A stretch of DNA of 64,000 nt from Catellatospora tritici (GCF_019083965.1 NZ_JAHRCY010000003.1:322706-386705), one strand, 5' to 3'. Counted from the stretch's first letter, positions 38,584 to 47,736 are shown. Made by a program: numbers and translations. The notes: generated by a model from the letters alone, not told the origin.

Positions 38584-40068
38584 TCAGCTCACCAGGAAGT
38601 TGGCGAACGCCCACGGCTCACTGTCGTCACCGGACGCCGGACGGAAGTTGGCGAACGGCTCGTAGTACGCGCTGCGCGGGGTCCAGTCGGTGTGCACCGA
38701 CGGGCTCGCGCCGAGGTACGGGTTGGCCACCGACAGGACGGTCTCGTGGTCGAGGTCGTCCGGGACGCACAGACCCTTGTTCGGGTTCTGCACCATCCAG
38801 TAGACGGCGCCGAGCACCGAGGCGGCCACCTGCAGGGTGGTCGCGTTCTGGTGCGCCACCAGCGCGCGGGACTCGTCGATGGTCAGCTGCGAGCCGACCC
38901 ACCAGCCGTTGAGCTCGTGGCCGAGCAGCAGCACGCCCAGCTCGTCGCGACCGCTGACGATCTCGTCGTTCATGATGCGCTGGTTGGTCTGCAGCTCGTA
39001 GCCGTTCATGCGGCACTCGTACAGCGAGTTCATCGCGGCGTCGGTGGGCAGGTAGGCGTAGTGCACCGTCGGGCGGTACACGGCCTTGCCGTCCTCCCAC
39101 ACGGTCAGGTGGTCGCTGATGGTGAAGGCCTCACCGTGGCGGACCACCATGCCGATGATCGGGCCGCCGATCGGCACCCAGGAGCGCACGTACGTGGTGA
39201 TGCCGGTCTGGGCCAGGCAGATCTGGTTCTGCGGGCCGGACTCGTGCGTGTACGCGTGCTCGGGCAGCGACGGCTCGTGCGTGCCCCAGCCGAGCTCGGC
39301 GGGGGCGATGCCCTCCTCGTAGAAGCCCTCGACCGACCAGGTGTTGACGAACTCGCCGACCTGCTTGGGCTTGTCGCCGACCTGGGTGTCGCGCTCGGAG
39401 ATGTGGATGACCTTGGTGCCGGTCTCCTTGCCCAGGGCCGCGAAGTCGCGGTTGGCCAGGGCCTCCTCCAGCCGGGTGCGGTGGGCCTCGTCCAGCGGGC
39501 GGGCCAGGCGCTCGGGCTCCTTGAGCATCGCGGTGGCGATGTCGATGAGCGCGACCTTGGTCCAGTGGCTGACCAGGCCCGGGTTGGCGCCGTGCTCGAC
39601 GACCGCGGTGGGGCCGTCGGCCCGCCACGACTTGGCCTTCTCGCGCAGCTTCATGTGCCGGGCGTAGAGGGTGCGCGACTGCGGCGTGGCGTTGAGCTGG
39701 TCGGCGTACGGGTCCCACTCCTCGACCGAGGTGTCGACGTAGAGGGTCCCGTGGCGCTGACACCAGTCGATGATCGTGCAGGTGTCGATGTTCCACGCCA
39801 GGTTGATCAGCAGATCGCCCTCGCCGACGTACTCGGCGAGCTTGGTCTCGATGTTCTCCTCGGTGATCCGCTCCCGCACGTAGGTGCCGCCGGCGGCGGT
39901 CACCTCGGCGGCGGTGTGGGCGAGGTCCTCGAAGTCCATCACCGTCAGGCGCGTGAAGTCCATGTCCAGGTGGCGCAGCAGCAGCGGCTGCAGGCACTGC
40001 GAGACAGAGCCGCTGCCGAGCAGGAGGATGCGGCCGTCGAAGGCAAGCTTGGGAATGGAAGTAGTCAC
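38584..40068 (-). CDS. hss: Homospermidine synthase
   Basis: 494 residues, saccharopine-dehydrogenase-like fold with Rossmann start GRILLLGSGSVSQCLQPLLLRHL. Characteristic segments: LINLAWNIDTCTIIDWC, YVDTSVEEW, VVEHGANPGLVSHW, IGGPIIGMVVRHGEAFTISDHL. Bacterial homospermidine synthase joins two putrescine molecules (or putrescine and spermidine) with NAD. GTG 40068 has GGAG upstream and overlaps the decarboxylase stop by 4 nt (GTGA), so translation is coupled to the putrescine-forming enzyme. Cytoplasmic. Confidence 0.9.
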   Translation of the reverse strand: MTTSIPKLAFDGRILLLGSGSVSQCLQPLLLRHLDMDFTRLTVMDFEDLAHTAAEVTAAGGTYVRERITEENIETKLAEYVGEGDLLINLAWNIDTCTIIDWCQRHGTLYVDTSVEEWDPYADQLNATPQSRTLYARHMKLREKAKSWRADGPTAVVEHGANPGLVSHWTKVALIDIATAMLKEPERLARPLDEAHRTRLEEALANRDFAALGKETGTKVIHISERDTQVGDKPKQVGEFVNTWSVEGFYEEGIAPAELGWGTHEPSLPEHAYTHESGPQNQICLAQTGITTYVRSWVPIGGPIIGMVVRHGEAFTISDHLTVWEDGKAVYRPTVHYAYLPTDAAMNSLYECRMNGYELQTNQRIMNDEIVSGRDELGVLLLGHELNGWWVGSQLTIDESRALVAHQNATTLQVAASVLGAVYWMVQNPNKGLCVPDDLDHETVLSVANPYLGASPSVHTDWTPRSAYYEPFANFRPASGDDSEPWAFANFLVS

Positions 40069-41255
40069 GCGCCGTCTCCGATACAGAATGTTGCCAATGG
40101 TGCGAACCCGTTGAATCCAACGGAAGAATACGTGGTGGTATAGGCCCCGGTGCCCAGAATGTCGACGTAATCGCCGGGCTTCAGGTCCAGTGGGAGCCGG
40201 TAGGGGGCCTTCTCGTACAGGATGTCGACGCTGTCGCACGTCGGACCCGCCAGCACGACCGGCCCGCACGGCTCGCCGTCACGGGCGGTGACCAGGCGAT
40301 ACTGGATCGCCTCGCCCTCCGTCTCCGCCAGCCCGCCGAAGCGACCGATGTCCAGGTAGACCCATCGGTGATCGTCTTCGTAGGACTTCTGCGACACCAG
40401 CACCACCTGGGCGCGGAGCACCCCGGTGTCGGCGGCGATGAAACGGCCCGGCTCCACGGCCAGGTGAGGTGACGGCAGGTCGGCGAAGTGGCGGTCCACC
40501 GCCCCTTCGATCGCCTCCGCGTACTCCTCGATCGGCGCGACCGGCTGCTTGTAGTCGGTGGGGAAGCCCCCGCCGACGTCGAGCAGCCACAGGTGCACGC
40601 CACGCCCGGCCAGCTCCCGGAAGACCCGCGCCGCCTGGGCGATGCTGGGTTCCCACCGGGTCGGGTCGAGCTGCTGCGAGCCCACATGGAAGGAGATCCC
40701 GACCGGAACCAGCCCGAGTCGGCGGGCCGAGTCGAGCAGCTCCACCGCCATGTCCGGCGCGCAGCCGAACTTGCGGCTCAGCGGCCACTGGGCACCGGCG
40801 CTGCCGGCCAGCAGGCGGCAGAAGACGGACGCGCCCGGGGCGTTCTCGGCGATCTTGTGGAGCTCGGCCTCGCTGTCGAAGACGAACAACCGCACACCGC
40901 GTTCGTACGCGTAGCGGATGTCGGAGGCCTTCTTGATGGTGTTCCCGTACGACAGGCGGCCCGGATCCGCACCCTCGGAGAGGCACAGGTCGATCTCTGC
41001 GGGGCTTGCCACGTCGAACGAGGAGCCGAGCCGGGCGAGTCGCCTGATCAGCTGCGGCTGGGGGTTGGCCTTGACCGCGTAGAAGACCTGGGTCTGGCGG
41101 AAGGCGCCGGTCAGGCGGAGGTACTTGTCCGCCGCGACCTTGGTGTCAATGACCAGGTAGGGGGTTTCCTGCCGGGTCGTGTCGAGGAAGTCCTGGATCT
41201 CGCGGTTGCCTGCCGCGAACGTGGTGACCAGGGTGGTGCCGTTGGTCATCGCCAT
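40065..41255 (-). CDS. Type III PLP ornithine/diamine decarboxylase
   Basis: 396 residues, alanine-racemase-fold decarboxylase. PLP lysine in VFYAVKANPQ, HVGSQ, GGGFP phosphate loop, EPGRFIAA, and the C-terminal active-site Cys in GPTCDSVDILYE. The short length and GPTCDS fit eukaryote-like ornithine decarboxylase; lysine or diaminobutyrate activity cannot be excluded. With homospermidine synthase it forms a route ornithine to putrescine to homospermidine. ATG 41255 (or 41249) is the likely start. A TAGACT box lies at 41323-41318 on the minus strand. Confidence 0.88.
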   Translation of the reverse strand: MAMTNGTTLVTTFAAGNREIQDFLDTTRQETPYLVIDTKVAADKYLRLTGAFRQTQVFYAVKANPQPQLIRRLARLGSSFDVASPAEIDLCLSEGADPGRLSYGNTIKKASDIRYAYERGVRLFVFDSEAELHKIAENAPGASVFCRLLAGSAGAQWPLSRKFGCAPDMAVELLDSARRLGLVPVGISFHVGSQQLDPTRWEPSIAQAARVFRELAGRGVHLWLLDVGGGFPTDYKQPVAPIEEYAEAIEGAVDRHFADLPSPHLAVEPGRFIAADTGVLRAQVVLVSQKSYEDDHRWVYLDIGRFGGLAETEGEAIQYRLVTARDGEPCGPVVLAGPTCDSVDILYEKAPYRLPLDLKPGDYVDILGTGAYTTTYSSVGFNGFAPLATFCIGDGA

Positions 41256-41387
41256 TGTCTCGCTAATCCTCCACTGAAGGGTTTGATGCGCACCCGGTGC
41301 GGGAACGCCGACGGAGGAGTCTAGGGCCAAAGGGTGAACAACCGCGGGGCGGGACGCCGTGACCGAGTGTGGCGATGCTCATACGCA

Positions 41388-41422
41388 GGTGCGGGCGGGT
41401 CGCCGAGCGGCCCGCCCGCACC
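41388..41422 (-). terminator. Perfect 12-bp GC-rich hairpin after the M28 peptidase gene
   Basis: GGTGCGGGCGGG, 11-nt loop, CCCGCCCGCACC; starts 18 nt after the peptidase stop on the minus strand. Confidence 0.75.
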
Positions 41423-41439
41423 CGATCAGGTGACGCGCA

Positions 41440-42948
41440 TCACGAAACGGTGATCTTCACATCGTCCACGCCCGCCTCGACGAGGCTGGCGGTCGAGGCG
41501 TCGGCCGCCTCGATCAGGATCCGCACCGACTGCCCCGCGTACGGGCTGAGGCTCCAGGTCCCCTGCGCCCAGGCGCCGTTGCGGTTGCTCGCCGCCCCGG
41601 CCTGGGTGAACAGGGCGGTCGTGCCGCCGCTGTGCACCACCGAGACCCGGAAGAAGTCGGCGTTGGAGGAGTTCGACCCGTGCGCCAGGTACCACGACAG
41701 CGACAGGTTGATCGCGCCCGAGGCGGGCAGGGTCACCGCGGGGGAGCGGACGCTGGTCGTACCCCCGTCGATGTCGTAGTCACCCGCGGCCGTGCCCGCC
41801 AGGCGCCCGGTGACCAGGTCGTTTGTCCCGGAGACGGTGGTGCCGAGCTGCTTGGCGCCGCCGGAGTTGGTGTCGGCCGGGTCGCCGCGCTCCCAGGCGC
41901 CGGTGGTGGCGCCGTCGGTGCCGCTCGGGTTCACGGTCCACCCGGTCGTGGTCTCGAAGGTGTCCTGCCACACCACGGTCGCCGGGGTGCCGGTGGCCAG
42001 GTTCCACAGCGCGTACGCCGCCGCGTCGCCCGCCCGGTCGAGCACCGTGTCGCTGATGTTGCTCGTGGTGTCGCAGGCCGAGTGGTAGCAGGCGTCGAAC
42101 GCGGTCTGGGTGCCGCCCCACTTGGTGACCTGCGCCGCGGTCTTGACCCGCGACGCACCCGCGGCCACCCCCGAGGTCTGCACGCCCACGGTGTTGAACG
42201 AGGCGTCGTCGGAGCGCCCGGCGCCCTCGGTGTTCTCCTCGGTCTGCACCCCGATCGAGTCGTAGTACGCCTTGAGCACCGCGCCCGGCGTCGACGTGAT
42301 CCGGTTGATGAAGTAGCCGCCGTTCTTCGAACCCACCATGTCGAAGTTGAAGTACGCCTTGATCTTGGCGCGCTCCGTGGCCGACAGGTTGTTGGCGTAG
42401 AACTCCGAGCCGTTGAGGCCCTGCTCTTCGTCGGTCCACCAGCCGAACCGGACGTGGTTGAGCATGCTCGGCTTGGTCGCGGCCAGCGTCAGGGCGATCT
42501 CGAGGATGGTGGACGAGCCCGAGGCGTTGTCGTTGATGCCCGGACCGGCCGAGACGCTGTCGAGGTGGGCCCCGAACATGTACACGTTGTTGGCGTCGCC
42601 GCCCGGCCAGTCCGCGATCACGTTCGGGCCCGCGCCGGAGGTGCAGCCCGAGGTGCAGCTCTGCTTCACCACGGTGAAGCCCGCCGCGACGAGCTTGTCG
42701 TAGACGTAGTTCACCGACGCGGTGTAGCCCGCGGTGGTGGAGCGGCGGGTGCCGCCGTTGGCGGTGGCGATGCTCTGGAACTGGGTCAGGTGCGCCTTGA
42801 CGTTCGTCAAGGAGATGTCGGGGGCGGCCAGCGCTGCAGCCGGGAGCGCCGGGGCCGGGGCGGCGGCCAGGGCCGGGGGCGCGGCCAGGGCGCCCGCGGT
42901 GGCCAGGGCCAGGGTCAGCAGACCGCGCAGGACCGGTTGGGGTCTCAA
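41440..42948 (-). CDS. Secreted M28 zinc aminopeptidase with C-terminal beta-sandwich
   Basis: 502 residues. Sec signal peptide ([25 protein letters not shown]), a propeptide-like stretch, then an M28 catalytic domain with the co-catalytic zinc set: His in FGAHLDSV, Asp in INDNASGSS, Glu-Glu in TDEEQGLNG, Asp in NFDMVGS and His in ACYHSACDT. Resembles Streptomyces griseus aminopeptidase. Residues about 330-502 form a MAM/P-domain-like jelly roll ([40 protein letters not shown]). TTG 42948 has GAGGAG six bases upstream. Probably digests peptides outside the cell. Confidence 0.9.
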   Translation of the reverse strand: MRPQPVLRGLLTLALATAGALAAPPALAAAPAPALPAAALAAPDISLTNVKAHLTQFQSIATANGGTRRSTTAGYTASVNYVYDKLVAAGFTVVKQSCTSGCTSGAGPNVIADWPGGDANNVYMFGAHLDSVSAGPGINDNASGSSTILEIALTLAATKPSMLNHVRFGWWTDEEQGLNGSEFYANNLSATERAKIKAYFNFDMVGSKNGGYFINRITSTPGAVLKAYYDSIGVQTEENTEGAGRSDDASFNTVGVQTSGVAAGASRVKTAAQVTKWGGTQTAFDACYHSACDTTSNISDTVLDRAGDAAAYALWNLATGTPATVVWQDTFETTTGWTVNPSGTDGATTGAWERGDPADTNSGGAKQLGTTVSGTNDLVTGRLAGTAAGDYDIDGGTTSVRSPAVTLPASGAINLSLSWYLAHGSNSSNADFFRVSVVHSGGTTALFTQAGAASNRNGAWAQGTWSLSPYAGQSVRILIEAADASTASLVEAGVDDVKITVS

Positions 42949-42998
42949 GTCGTGCTCCTCACGGTATGGGGAAATCGCCGGGGGTCACCGGCGCCCGC

Positions 42999-43027
42999 AG
43001 GATATGACCCGTAGTGACGAATGTGAA
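42999..43027 (-). promoter_or_regulatory. Promoter of the M28 peptidase gene
   Basis: On the minus strand, -35 TTCACA (43027-43022), 17-nt spacer, -10 TATCCT (43004-42999), with a leader of about 45 nt ending in GAGGAG before TTG 42948. Confidence 0.6.
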
Positions 43028-43123
43028 TACTGAAAATCATTTCGGTGCCCGCTGGGTGTCGGCTGGACGCGGTGCGGTGCTGAGCGTTGGCGCGTTCGGG
43101 CACTCGCGCCTACCCTGACGCCC

Positions 43124-43777
43124 GTGGCATTCGATCTACGTCGATCAGCCCGGTCCACCGCCCGCTGGTCCAGCCCGGCGGCGCTGCTGTTGGCCGGATT
43201 CTGTCTGCTCATGCCGTTCCTGGCGGTCTCCTGCGACGCCCCGGGCGGCTACGGCCGGGCCGCGCCCGGCGGCACCACCACCTACACCGGCTGGGACCTC
43301 GCCGTCGGCGGCGCGCCCGAGGTGACCTCGGACCATCTGCGCCCGGCCGAACAGGCCCGGGACGACACCCTGCCACCGCAGCCGCTCGCGATCGCGGTGC
43401 TGGTGCTGGTGCTGGTCGGCCTGGCCGGTGCCGTGGCGATCCGCGGGGTGCGGGCGCGGCGGGCCGCCACCGCGCTGGCCGCCGCGATCGGGGCGGTGTT
43501 CCTGGTGGCCAACCAGGCCACCGCGCGGGCCCTGCTGGAGTCGCGGCTGCGCGAGCAGCTGACCGTGCCGATGCCGACGGGCAAGACCGCCGCCGACTTC
43601 ATCGCCGACCAGGGCGGCTTCGCCCTGTGCCTGCTCCTGCTGGCCCTGGTCGCCATCTTCAACGGCATCGGCTGGCTGCGCGCCCCCGCCCCGTCCACCC
43701 CGCCCCTTGGCCCGCCTCCCGCCCCGCCTCCGGGCGGCGTTCCGGACGCTGCAGTTTCGGGGAAACTGCACGAATAA
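43124..43777 (+). CDS. Four-TM membrane protein ending in a REP-A element
   Basis: 217 residues. Membrane helices at about 18-37, 88-108, 113-132 and 163-185; a loop of about 50 residues lies between the first two. The C-terminus is Pro-rich, then VSGKLHE-stop, encoded by the left arm and spacer of REP-A copy 5; the TAA at 43775-43777 is in the spacer. GTG 43124 is seven bases after TACCCT (43111-43116), so probably leaderless. No family recognised. Confidence 0.75.
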   Translation: MAFDLRRSARSTARWSSPAALLLAGFCLLMPFLAVSCDAPGGYGRAAPGGTTTYTGWDLAVGGAPEVTSDHLRPAEQARDDTLPPQPLAIAVLVLVLVGLAGAVAIRGVRARRAATALAAAIGAVFLVANQATARALLESRLREQLTVPMPTGKTAADFIADQGGFALCLLLLALVAIFNGIGWLRAPAPSTPPLGPPPAPPPGGVPDAAVSGKLHE

Positions 43778-43810
43778 CGGCCAAGATTCCTGCAGTTTCC
43801 CCGAAACTGC
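43751..43810. repeat. REP-A palindromic element, copy 5 (supplies a stop codon)
   Basis: 60 bp, both arms perfect. Spacer ACGAATAACGGCCAAGATTCCT contains the stop codon of the upstream membrane-protein gene. Confidence 0.95.
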
Positions 43811-43898
43811 ACCCCGTCCCGCCCCGCCCCCGCCCGCGGTGGGTGGGGTGGGGCGGGAGGTTAGCGGTCGTTCAGGGGGTTGGGGGAGGATGGGCGGC

Positions 43899-45530
43899 AT
43901 GGTCGTCACGCATGAGGTCTTCAACCAGGTGCCGCCGCTGGTGGACTACGACGTCGCCGCCGACCCGCCGCTGCTGGCCGCGTTGGCGCGCGAGGGTGCG
44001 GGCTGGTACGCCGAGGACCTGCACCGGTTGGGGCGGCTGGCCGGAACCGAGCAGGCCCAGCGTTGGGGTGACGAGGCCAACCGGTACTCGCCGGTGCTGC
44101 GTACGCATGACCGCTACGGCAACCGGGTGGACGAGGTCGACTTCCACCCGTCCTGGCACAAGCTGATGCGGGTCGCGGTCACCGAGGGGCTGGCCGGGGC
44201 GGCATGGGCCGACCCGCGCCCCGGCGCACACGTGGCCCGCGCCGCCGGACTGCTGGTCTGGAGCGCGGTCGAGCAGGGCCACACCTGTCCGATCTCGATG
44301 ACGTACGCCGCCGTGCCCGCGCTGCGCGCCCAGCCCGACCTCGCCGCCGCCTACGAGCCGCTGCTGAGCAGCCGTGACTACGACCCGGGACTGCGCGCCC
44401 CACTGAGCAAGCGCGGGCTGCTGTCGGGCATGGGCATGACCGAGAAGCAGGGCGGCTCCGACGTACGGACCAACAGCACCACCGCGACCGACGCCGGGGA
44501 CGGCACCTGGCTGCTGCGCGGCCACAAGTGGTTCACCAGCGCCCCGATGAACGACCTGTTCCTGGTGCTGGCCCAGGCCCCGGGCGGGCTGTCCTGCTTC
44601 CTGGTGCCCCGGGTGCTGCCCGACGGCACCCGCAACCCGTTCCGTATCCAGCGGCTCAAGGACAAGCTCGGCAACCGCAGCAACGCCAGCGCCGAGCCGG
44701 AGTTCGACGGCACGGTGGCGTGGCTGGTCGGCGAGCAGGGGCGCGGCGTCGCCGTGATCATCGAGATGGTGTCCCTGACCCGCCTGGACTCCAGCCTCGG
44801 CTCGGCCGCGGGCATGCGCGCGGCCCTGGTCCAGGCCGTGCACCACGCCCGGCACCGGCACGCGTTCGGCGGTCCGCTGCTGGACAAGCCGCTGATGCGC
44901 AACGTGCTCGCCGACCTGGCCGTGGAGTCGGAGGCGGCGACGACGCTGGTGCTGCGGGTGGCGGGCGCGGTCGACCGGGCGGCGCGCGGCGACACCGGTG
45001 AGCAGGCGTTCGGCCGGATCGCCACCGCGCTGGCCAAGTACTGGGTGTGCAAGCGGCAGCCCGCGATGGTCGCCGAGGCCCTCGAATGCCTGGGCGGCAA
45101 CGGGTACACCGAGGAGTCGGGCCTGCCGCGCCTCTACCGGGAGGCGCCGCTCAACGGCATCTGGGAGGGGTCGGGCAACGTCAACGCCCTGGACGTGCTG
45201 CGCGCGCTGGAGCGCGAACCGCACAGCCTGGCCGCGTACGAGCAGGAGGTCGCGCTCGGCCTCGGCGCCGACGACCGGCTCGACCAGGCGTGGCGGGAGC
45301 TGCGCAAGGAGCTCGCCGACCCCGCCGACGCGCAGCTGCGGGCCCGCCGTCTGGTGGAGCGGATGGCGCTGGTGCTGCAGGGCAGCCTGCTGGTCCGGCA
45401 CGCCCCGGCCGCCGTCGCCGACGCGTTCTGCGCCTCACGCCTGGCCGGGGACCGGGGCCTGGCCTTCGGCACGCTGCCCCCGGGCCTGGACCTGGCGGGC
45501 ATCCTCGCCCGTACGCCCCCGGCCGCCTGA
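43899..45530 (+). CDS. Acyl-CoA dehydrogenase, AidB/isovaleryl-like
   Basis: 543 residues, longer than standard acyl-CoA dehydrogenases, as in the AidB branch. N-terminal FNQVPPLVDYDVAADPPLLAAL, RTHDRYGNRVDEVDFHPSWHKLM; FAD-binding GMTEKQGGSDVRTN; LDSSLGSAAGMRAAL; ALECLGGNGYTEESGLPRLYREAPLNGIWEGSGNV. AidB proteins are linked to alkylation protection; catabolic activity is also possible. Two in-frame ATGs (43890, 43899) follow GGGGGAGG; 43899 has the better spacing. REP-A copy 5 lies just upstream. Confidence 0.9.
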   Translation: MVVTHEVFNQVPPLVDYDVAADPPLLAALAREGAGWYAEDLHRLGRLAGTEQAQRWGDEANRYSPVLRTHDRYGNRVDEVDFHPSWHKLMRVAVTEGLAGAAWADPRPGAHVARAAGLLVWSAVEQGHTCPISMTYAAVPALRAQPDLAAAYEPLLSSRDYDPGLRAPLSKRGLLSGMGMTEKQGGSDVRTNSTTATDAGDGTWLLRGHKWFTSAPMNDLFLVLAQAPGGLSCFLVPRVLPDGTRNPFRIQRLKDKLGNRSNASAEPEFDGTVAWLVGEQGRGVAVIIEMVSLTRLDSSLGSAAGMRAALVQAVHHARHRHAFGGPLLDKPLMRNVLADLAVESEAATTLVLRVAGAVDRAARGDTGEQAFGRIATALAKYWVCKRQPAMVAEALECLGGNGYTEESGLPRLYREAPLNGIWEGSGNVNALDVLRALEREPHSLAAYEQEVALGLGADDRLDQAWRELRKELADPADAQLRARRLVERMALVLQGSLLVRHAPAAVADAFCASRLAGDRGLAFGTLPPGLDLAGILARTPPAA

Positions 45531-45540
45531 CCGGCCGGGC

Positions 45541-45993
45541 TCAGGCGACGTTGGCCGTGATGAGCAGCACCAGTCCGCAGAACGCCGCGACCAGGTGGAT
45601 GACCTGCAGAGCCACGATCACATGGAGGTCCTCGCCGGGACTGCGGTAAGGAAGGGTGTGCTCGGGGTCGTCCGGACTTTTCGGACCGAAGTGCTGGTGA
45701 CACACCTCGGAACGCTTGCTGTGCCTGCTCGCGTCGCGTAGGCAGTAGCCGACCACGAAAACGCTGAACACGCCGGTGGCCAGGAACACCATCGCCGCGC
45801 CGACGGTAGGCCCGACGGCGGGTGAGAAGTGGTAGTGCTTGCCGAGGTCCCGCCCCGCCAGGATCAGCATGGCAGCGACCAGGCCGTAGACCAGCAGCCC
45901 GGCGGCGCTCCAGAGCGTCGCCAGACGCTGGGCGCCGAGCAGCGCGGCGCGCTCCTCCTGCCAGAGCCGTAGGTGGAACTCGCGTTCGTCCAT
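45541..45993 (-). CDS. Small membrane protein, paralogue of the next gene
   Basis: 150 residues. Helical N-terminus DEREFHLRLWQEERAALLGAQRLATLW, two membrane helices (about 27-48, 60-85), a charged cytoplasmic-looking loop of about 35 residues and a last helix DLHVIVALQVIHLVAAFCGLVLLI. AGGAAG precedes ATG 45993. It shares layout and the DLHV-V-HL-A motif with the protein encoded at 46006-46437, 12 bp upstream; the two probably form one operon and possibly a hetero-complex. Function unknown. Confidence 0.75.
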   Translation of the reverse strand: MDEREFHLRLWQEERAALLGAQRLATLWSAAGLLVYGLVAAMLILAGRDLGKHYHFSPAVGPTVGAAMVFLATGVFSVFVVGYCLRDASRHSKRSEVCHQHFGPKSPDDPEHTLPYRSPGEDLHVIVALQVIHLVAAFCGLVLLITANVA

Positions 45994-46005
45994 GGTCACT
46001 TCCTG

Positions 46006-46437
46006 TCAGCTCGTAGCGGTGGCGAACGCGCCGCACAGCGTCAGCAGGCCGAGCGTCGCGACAGCGAGGTGCACGCCCCACAGCACCACGTGCAGGTCGG
46101 TCGGAGCGGGCGCATCCGGACCCGTCGGGGGGTCGGTCAGCTCCAGCTGTTCGGCCAGGGCCTTGGCGCGCGCCTGCTGGCGGTAGCCGTGCCGCGCGCA
46201 GCTGACCAGCGCGGTCATGCCGGCCGCGGCGAGGCCGAGCAGCAGCACCGAGCCGAGCAGGGTCCGCAGGCTGAGCGCCTCGGGGTGGCCGTCGGCGAAG
46301 GCGGTGATTTGGACGCCGCAGATCACGACGGCCGCGACCAGGGTGGCGGAACTGAAGGTGGTCGCCAGCCGCACGCGGTGGCGGATCTCCTCGCGGGCGT
46401 CGCGCCAGGCGGCGAGCTGAAGCTCCTTCGGATCCAT
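46006..46437 (-). CDS. Small membrane protein, paralogue of the previous gene
   Basis: 143 residues. Helical N-terminus ELQLAAWRDAREEIRHRVRLATTF, two membrane helices, a loop with Arg/Lys then acidic Pro-rich part, and a terminal helix DLHVVLWGVHLAVATLGLLTL. Same architecture as the gene 12 bp downstream. No known family recognised. Confidence 0.75.
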   Translation of the reverse strand: MDPKELQLAAWRDAREEIRHRVRLATTFSSATLVAAVVICGVQITAFADGHPEALSLRTLLGSVLLLGLAAAGMTALVSCARHGYRQQARAKALAEQLELTDPPTGPDAPAPTDLHVVLWGVHLAVATLGLLTLCGAFATATS

Positions 46438-46457
46438 GAGCGCGTACGGTAGCCGAG

Positions 46458-46784
46458 TCAGAAGCCGTCCGGTGTCCCGCTTGTGGCCGTACCCCCGAAG
46501 ACCGCCGCGAAGGTGGCGAAGAACGCCGCGTTGAGGCCGGCGAACGCGCAGAAGAACAGGAACGTCAGCAACATGATCCCGGTCAGCACCCAGCCCACGA
46601 TGATCGCGACCTGCGCCATCTCGATGCCGCGCTCGCCGCTGACCGCGATCTGCTTCTTGGCCTCGGCGCCGAAGTAGATGCCCAGCGGCGGGAACACCAT
46701 CAGCGCCAGGATCAGCGCCAGGATGGCGTACGTGTTGTACGGCGGCTGCGGTCGGTACGGCGGCATGCCGTATGGGTCGGTCAC
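46458..46784 (-). CDS. DUF4190-like small membrane protein
   Basis: 108 residues. Pro/Tyr-rich N-terminus (YGMPPYRPQPPYNTYAILALILAL), then two membrane segments separated by a short loop with IAVSGERG, the usual DUF4190 plan. GTG 46784 with GGGAG seven bases before. It lies 20 bp upstream of the paralogous pair, probably the first gene of a three-gene operon. Function unknown. Confidence 0.75.
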   Translation of the reverse strand: MTDPYGMPPYRPQPPYNTYAILALILALMVFPPLGIYFGAEAKKQIAVSGERGIEMAQVAIIVGWVLTGIMLLTFLFFCAFAGLNAAFFATFAAVFGGTATSGTPDGF

Positions 46785-46856
46785 TGGGGTCTCCCGGAGT
46801 CGGTGGTCCCGAGGTTAGCGTCAGCGCGCCACCGCGCCGTGTGGCATCATCGCCCG

Positions 46857-47585
46857 GTGCGCCGACCCCAACAGATCTTCGCCGTGTCCGGACTCCTCAA
46901 CCCGCCACCCGGCTACCCGCCCCGGTCGCGCAGCCTCCTGCTCGACCACGCGGTCTCGCTGACCGGGGTCGACGCGGCCCGCATCTGCTACGTGCCGACG
47001 GCGATGGGCGACAACCCGGCGCTGGTCGCCTCGTTCCTGGAGGCGTTCGCGGGCACGCCGCACACGGTGTCGCACCTGAGCCTGTTCCCGCAGCCCAGCG
47101 TCGAGAATGTGCGCGAGCACCTGCTGTCGCAGGACCTGATCTGGGTCAGTGGCGGCAGCGTGGTGAACCTGCTGGCGGTGTGGCGGGCGCACCGGCTGCC
47201 CGAGATCCTGCGCGAGTGCTGGGAGGCCGGGGTGGTCCTGGGCGGCGGCAGCGCGGGCAGCATCTGCTGGCACGTGGGCGGCTCGACGGACTCGTTCTCC
47301 GACGGGCTCGACCCGGTCACCGACTCGCTGGCGTTCCTCCCGTACAGCAACGGGGTGCACCACGACTTCCCGGAGCAGCCGCGGCGGGAGAAGCTGCACG
47401 AGTACATCGGCTCCGGCCTGCTGCCCGACGGCTACGCCACCGACGACGGCACCGGCCTGCACTACGTCGGCACCGAACTGGTCGAGGCGGTGACCCTGCT
47501 GGAGACGGCCGACGCGTACCGGGTGGAGCTGACCGAGGCCGGGGTGGTCGAGCGGCCGCTGGGCGCCCGCCTGCTGCGTCCGTAA
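46857..47585 (+). CDS. Peptidase E-like (S51) serine peptidase
   Basis: 242 residues. Class I glutaminase-like fold with the nucleophile elbow VVLGGGSAGSICW and IWVSGGSVVNLLAVWR, as in dipeptidase E and cyanophycinase relatives. Family enzymes cleave Asp-X dipeptides; specificity here is unproven. GTG 46857 is chosen: CATCAT (46845-46850) ends six bases before it, a weak leaderless arrangement. Confidence 0.85.
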   Translation: MRRPQQIFAVSGLLNPPPGYPPRSRSLLLDHAVSLTGVDAARICYVPTAMGDNPALVASFLEAFAGTPHTVSHLSLFPQPSVENVREHLLSQDLIWVSGGSVVNLLAVWRAHRLPEILRECWEAGVVLGGGSAGSICWHVGGSTDSFSDGLDPVTDSLAFLPYSNGVHHDFPEQPRREKLHEYIGSGLLPDGYATDDGTGLHYVGTELVEAVTLLETADAYRVELTEAGVVERPLGARLLRP

Positions 47586-47625
47586 CGTCGTCGCCGCGAC
47601 TCGCGGCTGCAAGAAGTTTCAAAAG

Positions 47626-47653
47626 GCACTCTCCACCTCGGAGGGTGCTTTTT
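47626..47653 (+). terminator. Intrinsic terminator with T-tract
   Basis: GCACTCTCC, loop ACCTC, GGAGGGTGC, then TTTTT. Nine-bp stem with one G-T pair, and AAAAGG before the stem can extend it. A rare classical terminator for this GC content; ends the peptidase E transcript ahead of the amylase promoter. Confidence 0.85.
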
Positions 47654-47678
47654 GGCATGCCGGGACGTCAAGAAACCC

Positions 47679-47707
47679 TTTACAGTCCAGAAATCTGTTG
47701 CTAACTT
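47679..47707 (+). promoter_or_regulatory. Amylase promoter
   Basis: -35 TTTACA (47679-47684), 17-nt spacer, -10 TAACTT (47702-47707); expected start near 47714 and a 55-nt leader. Confidence 0.6.
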
Positions 47708-47724
47708 TCAGAAACTTTCAACTG

Positions 47725-47736
47725 CCTTGCGCAAGG
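47725..47736. promoter_or_regulatory. Probable LacI-family (MalR-like) operator
   Basis: Perfect 12-bp palindrome CCTTGCGCAAGG just downstream of the predicted transcription start of the amylase gene. The CTTGC...GCAAG form with a central CG is typical of maltose/amylase repressors in actinobacteria. Confidence 0.6.

Noticed and set aside
46823..46856. Earlier start for the peptidase E gene (46803)
   Set aside because: The extra residues are not family-like and overlap the divergent gene's promoter; GTG 46857 begins at the conserved first strand.
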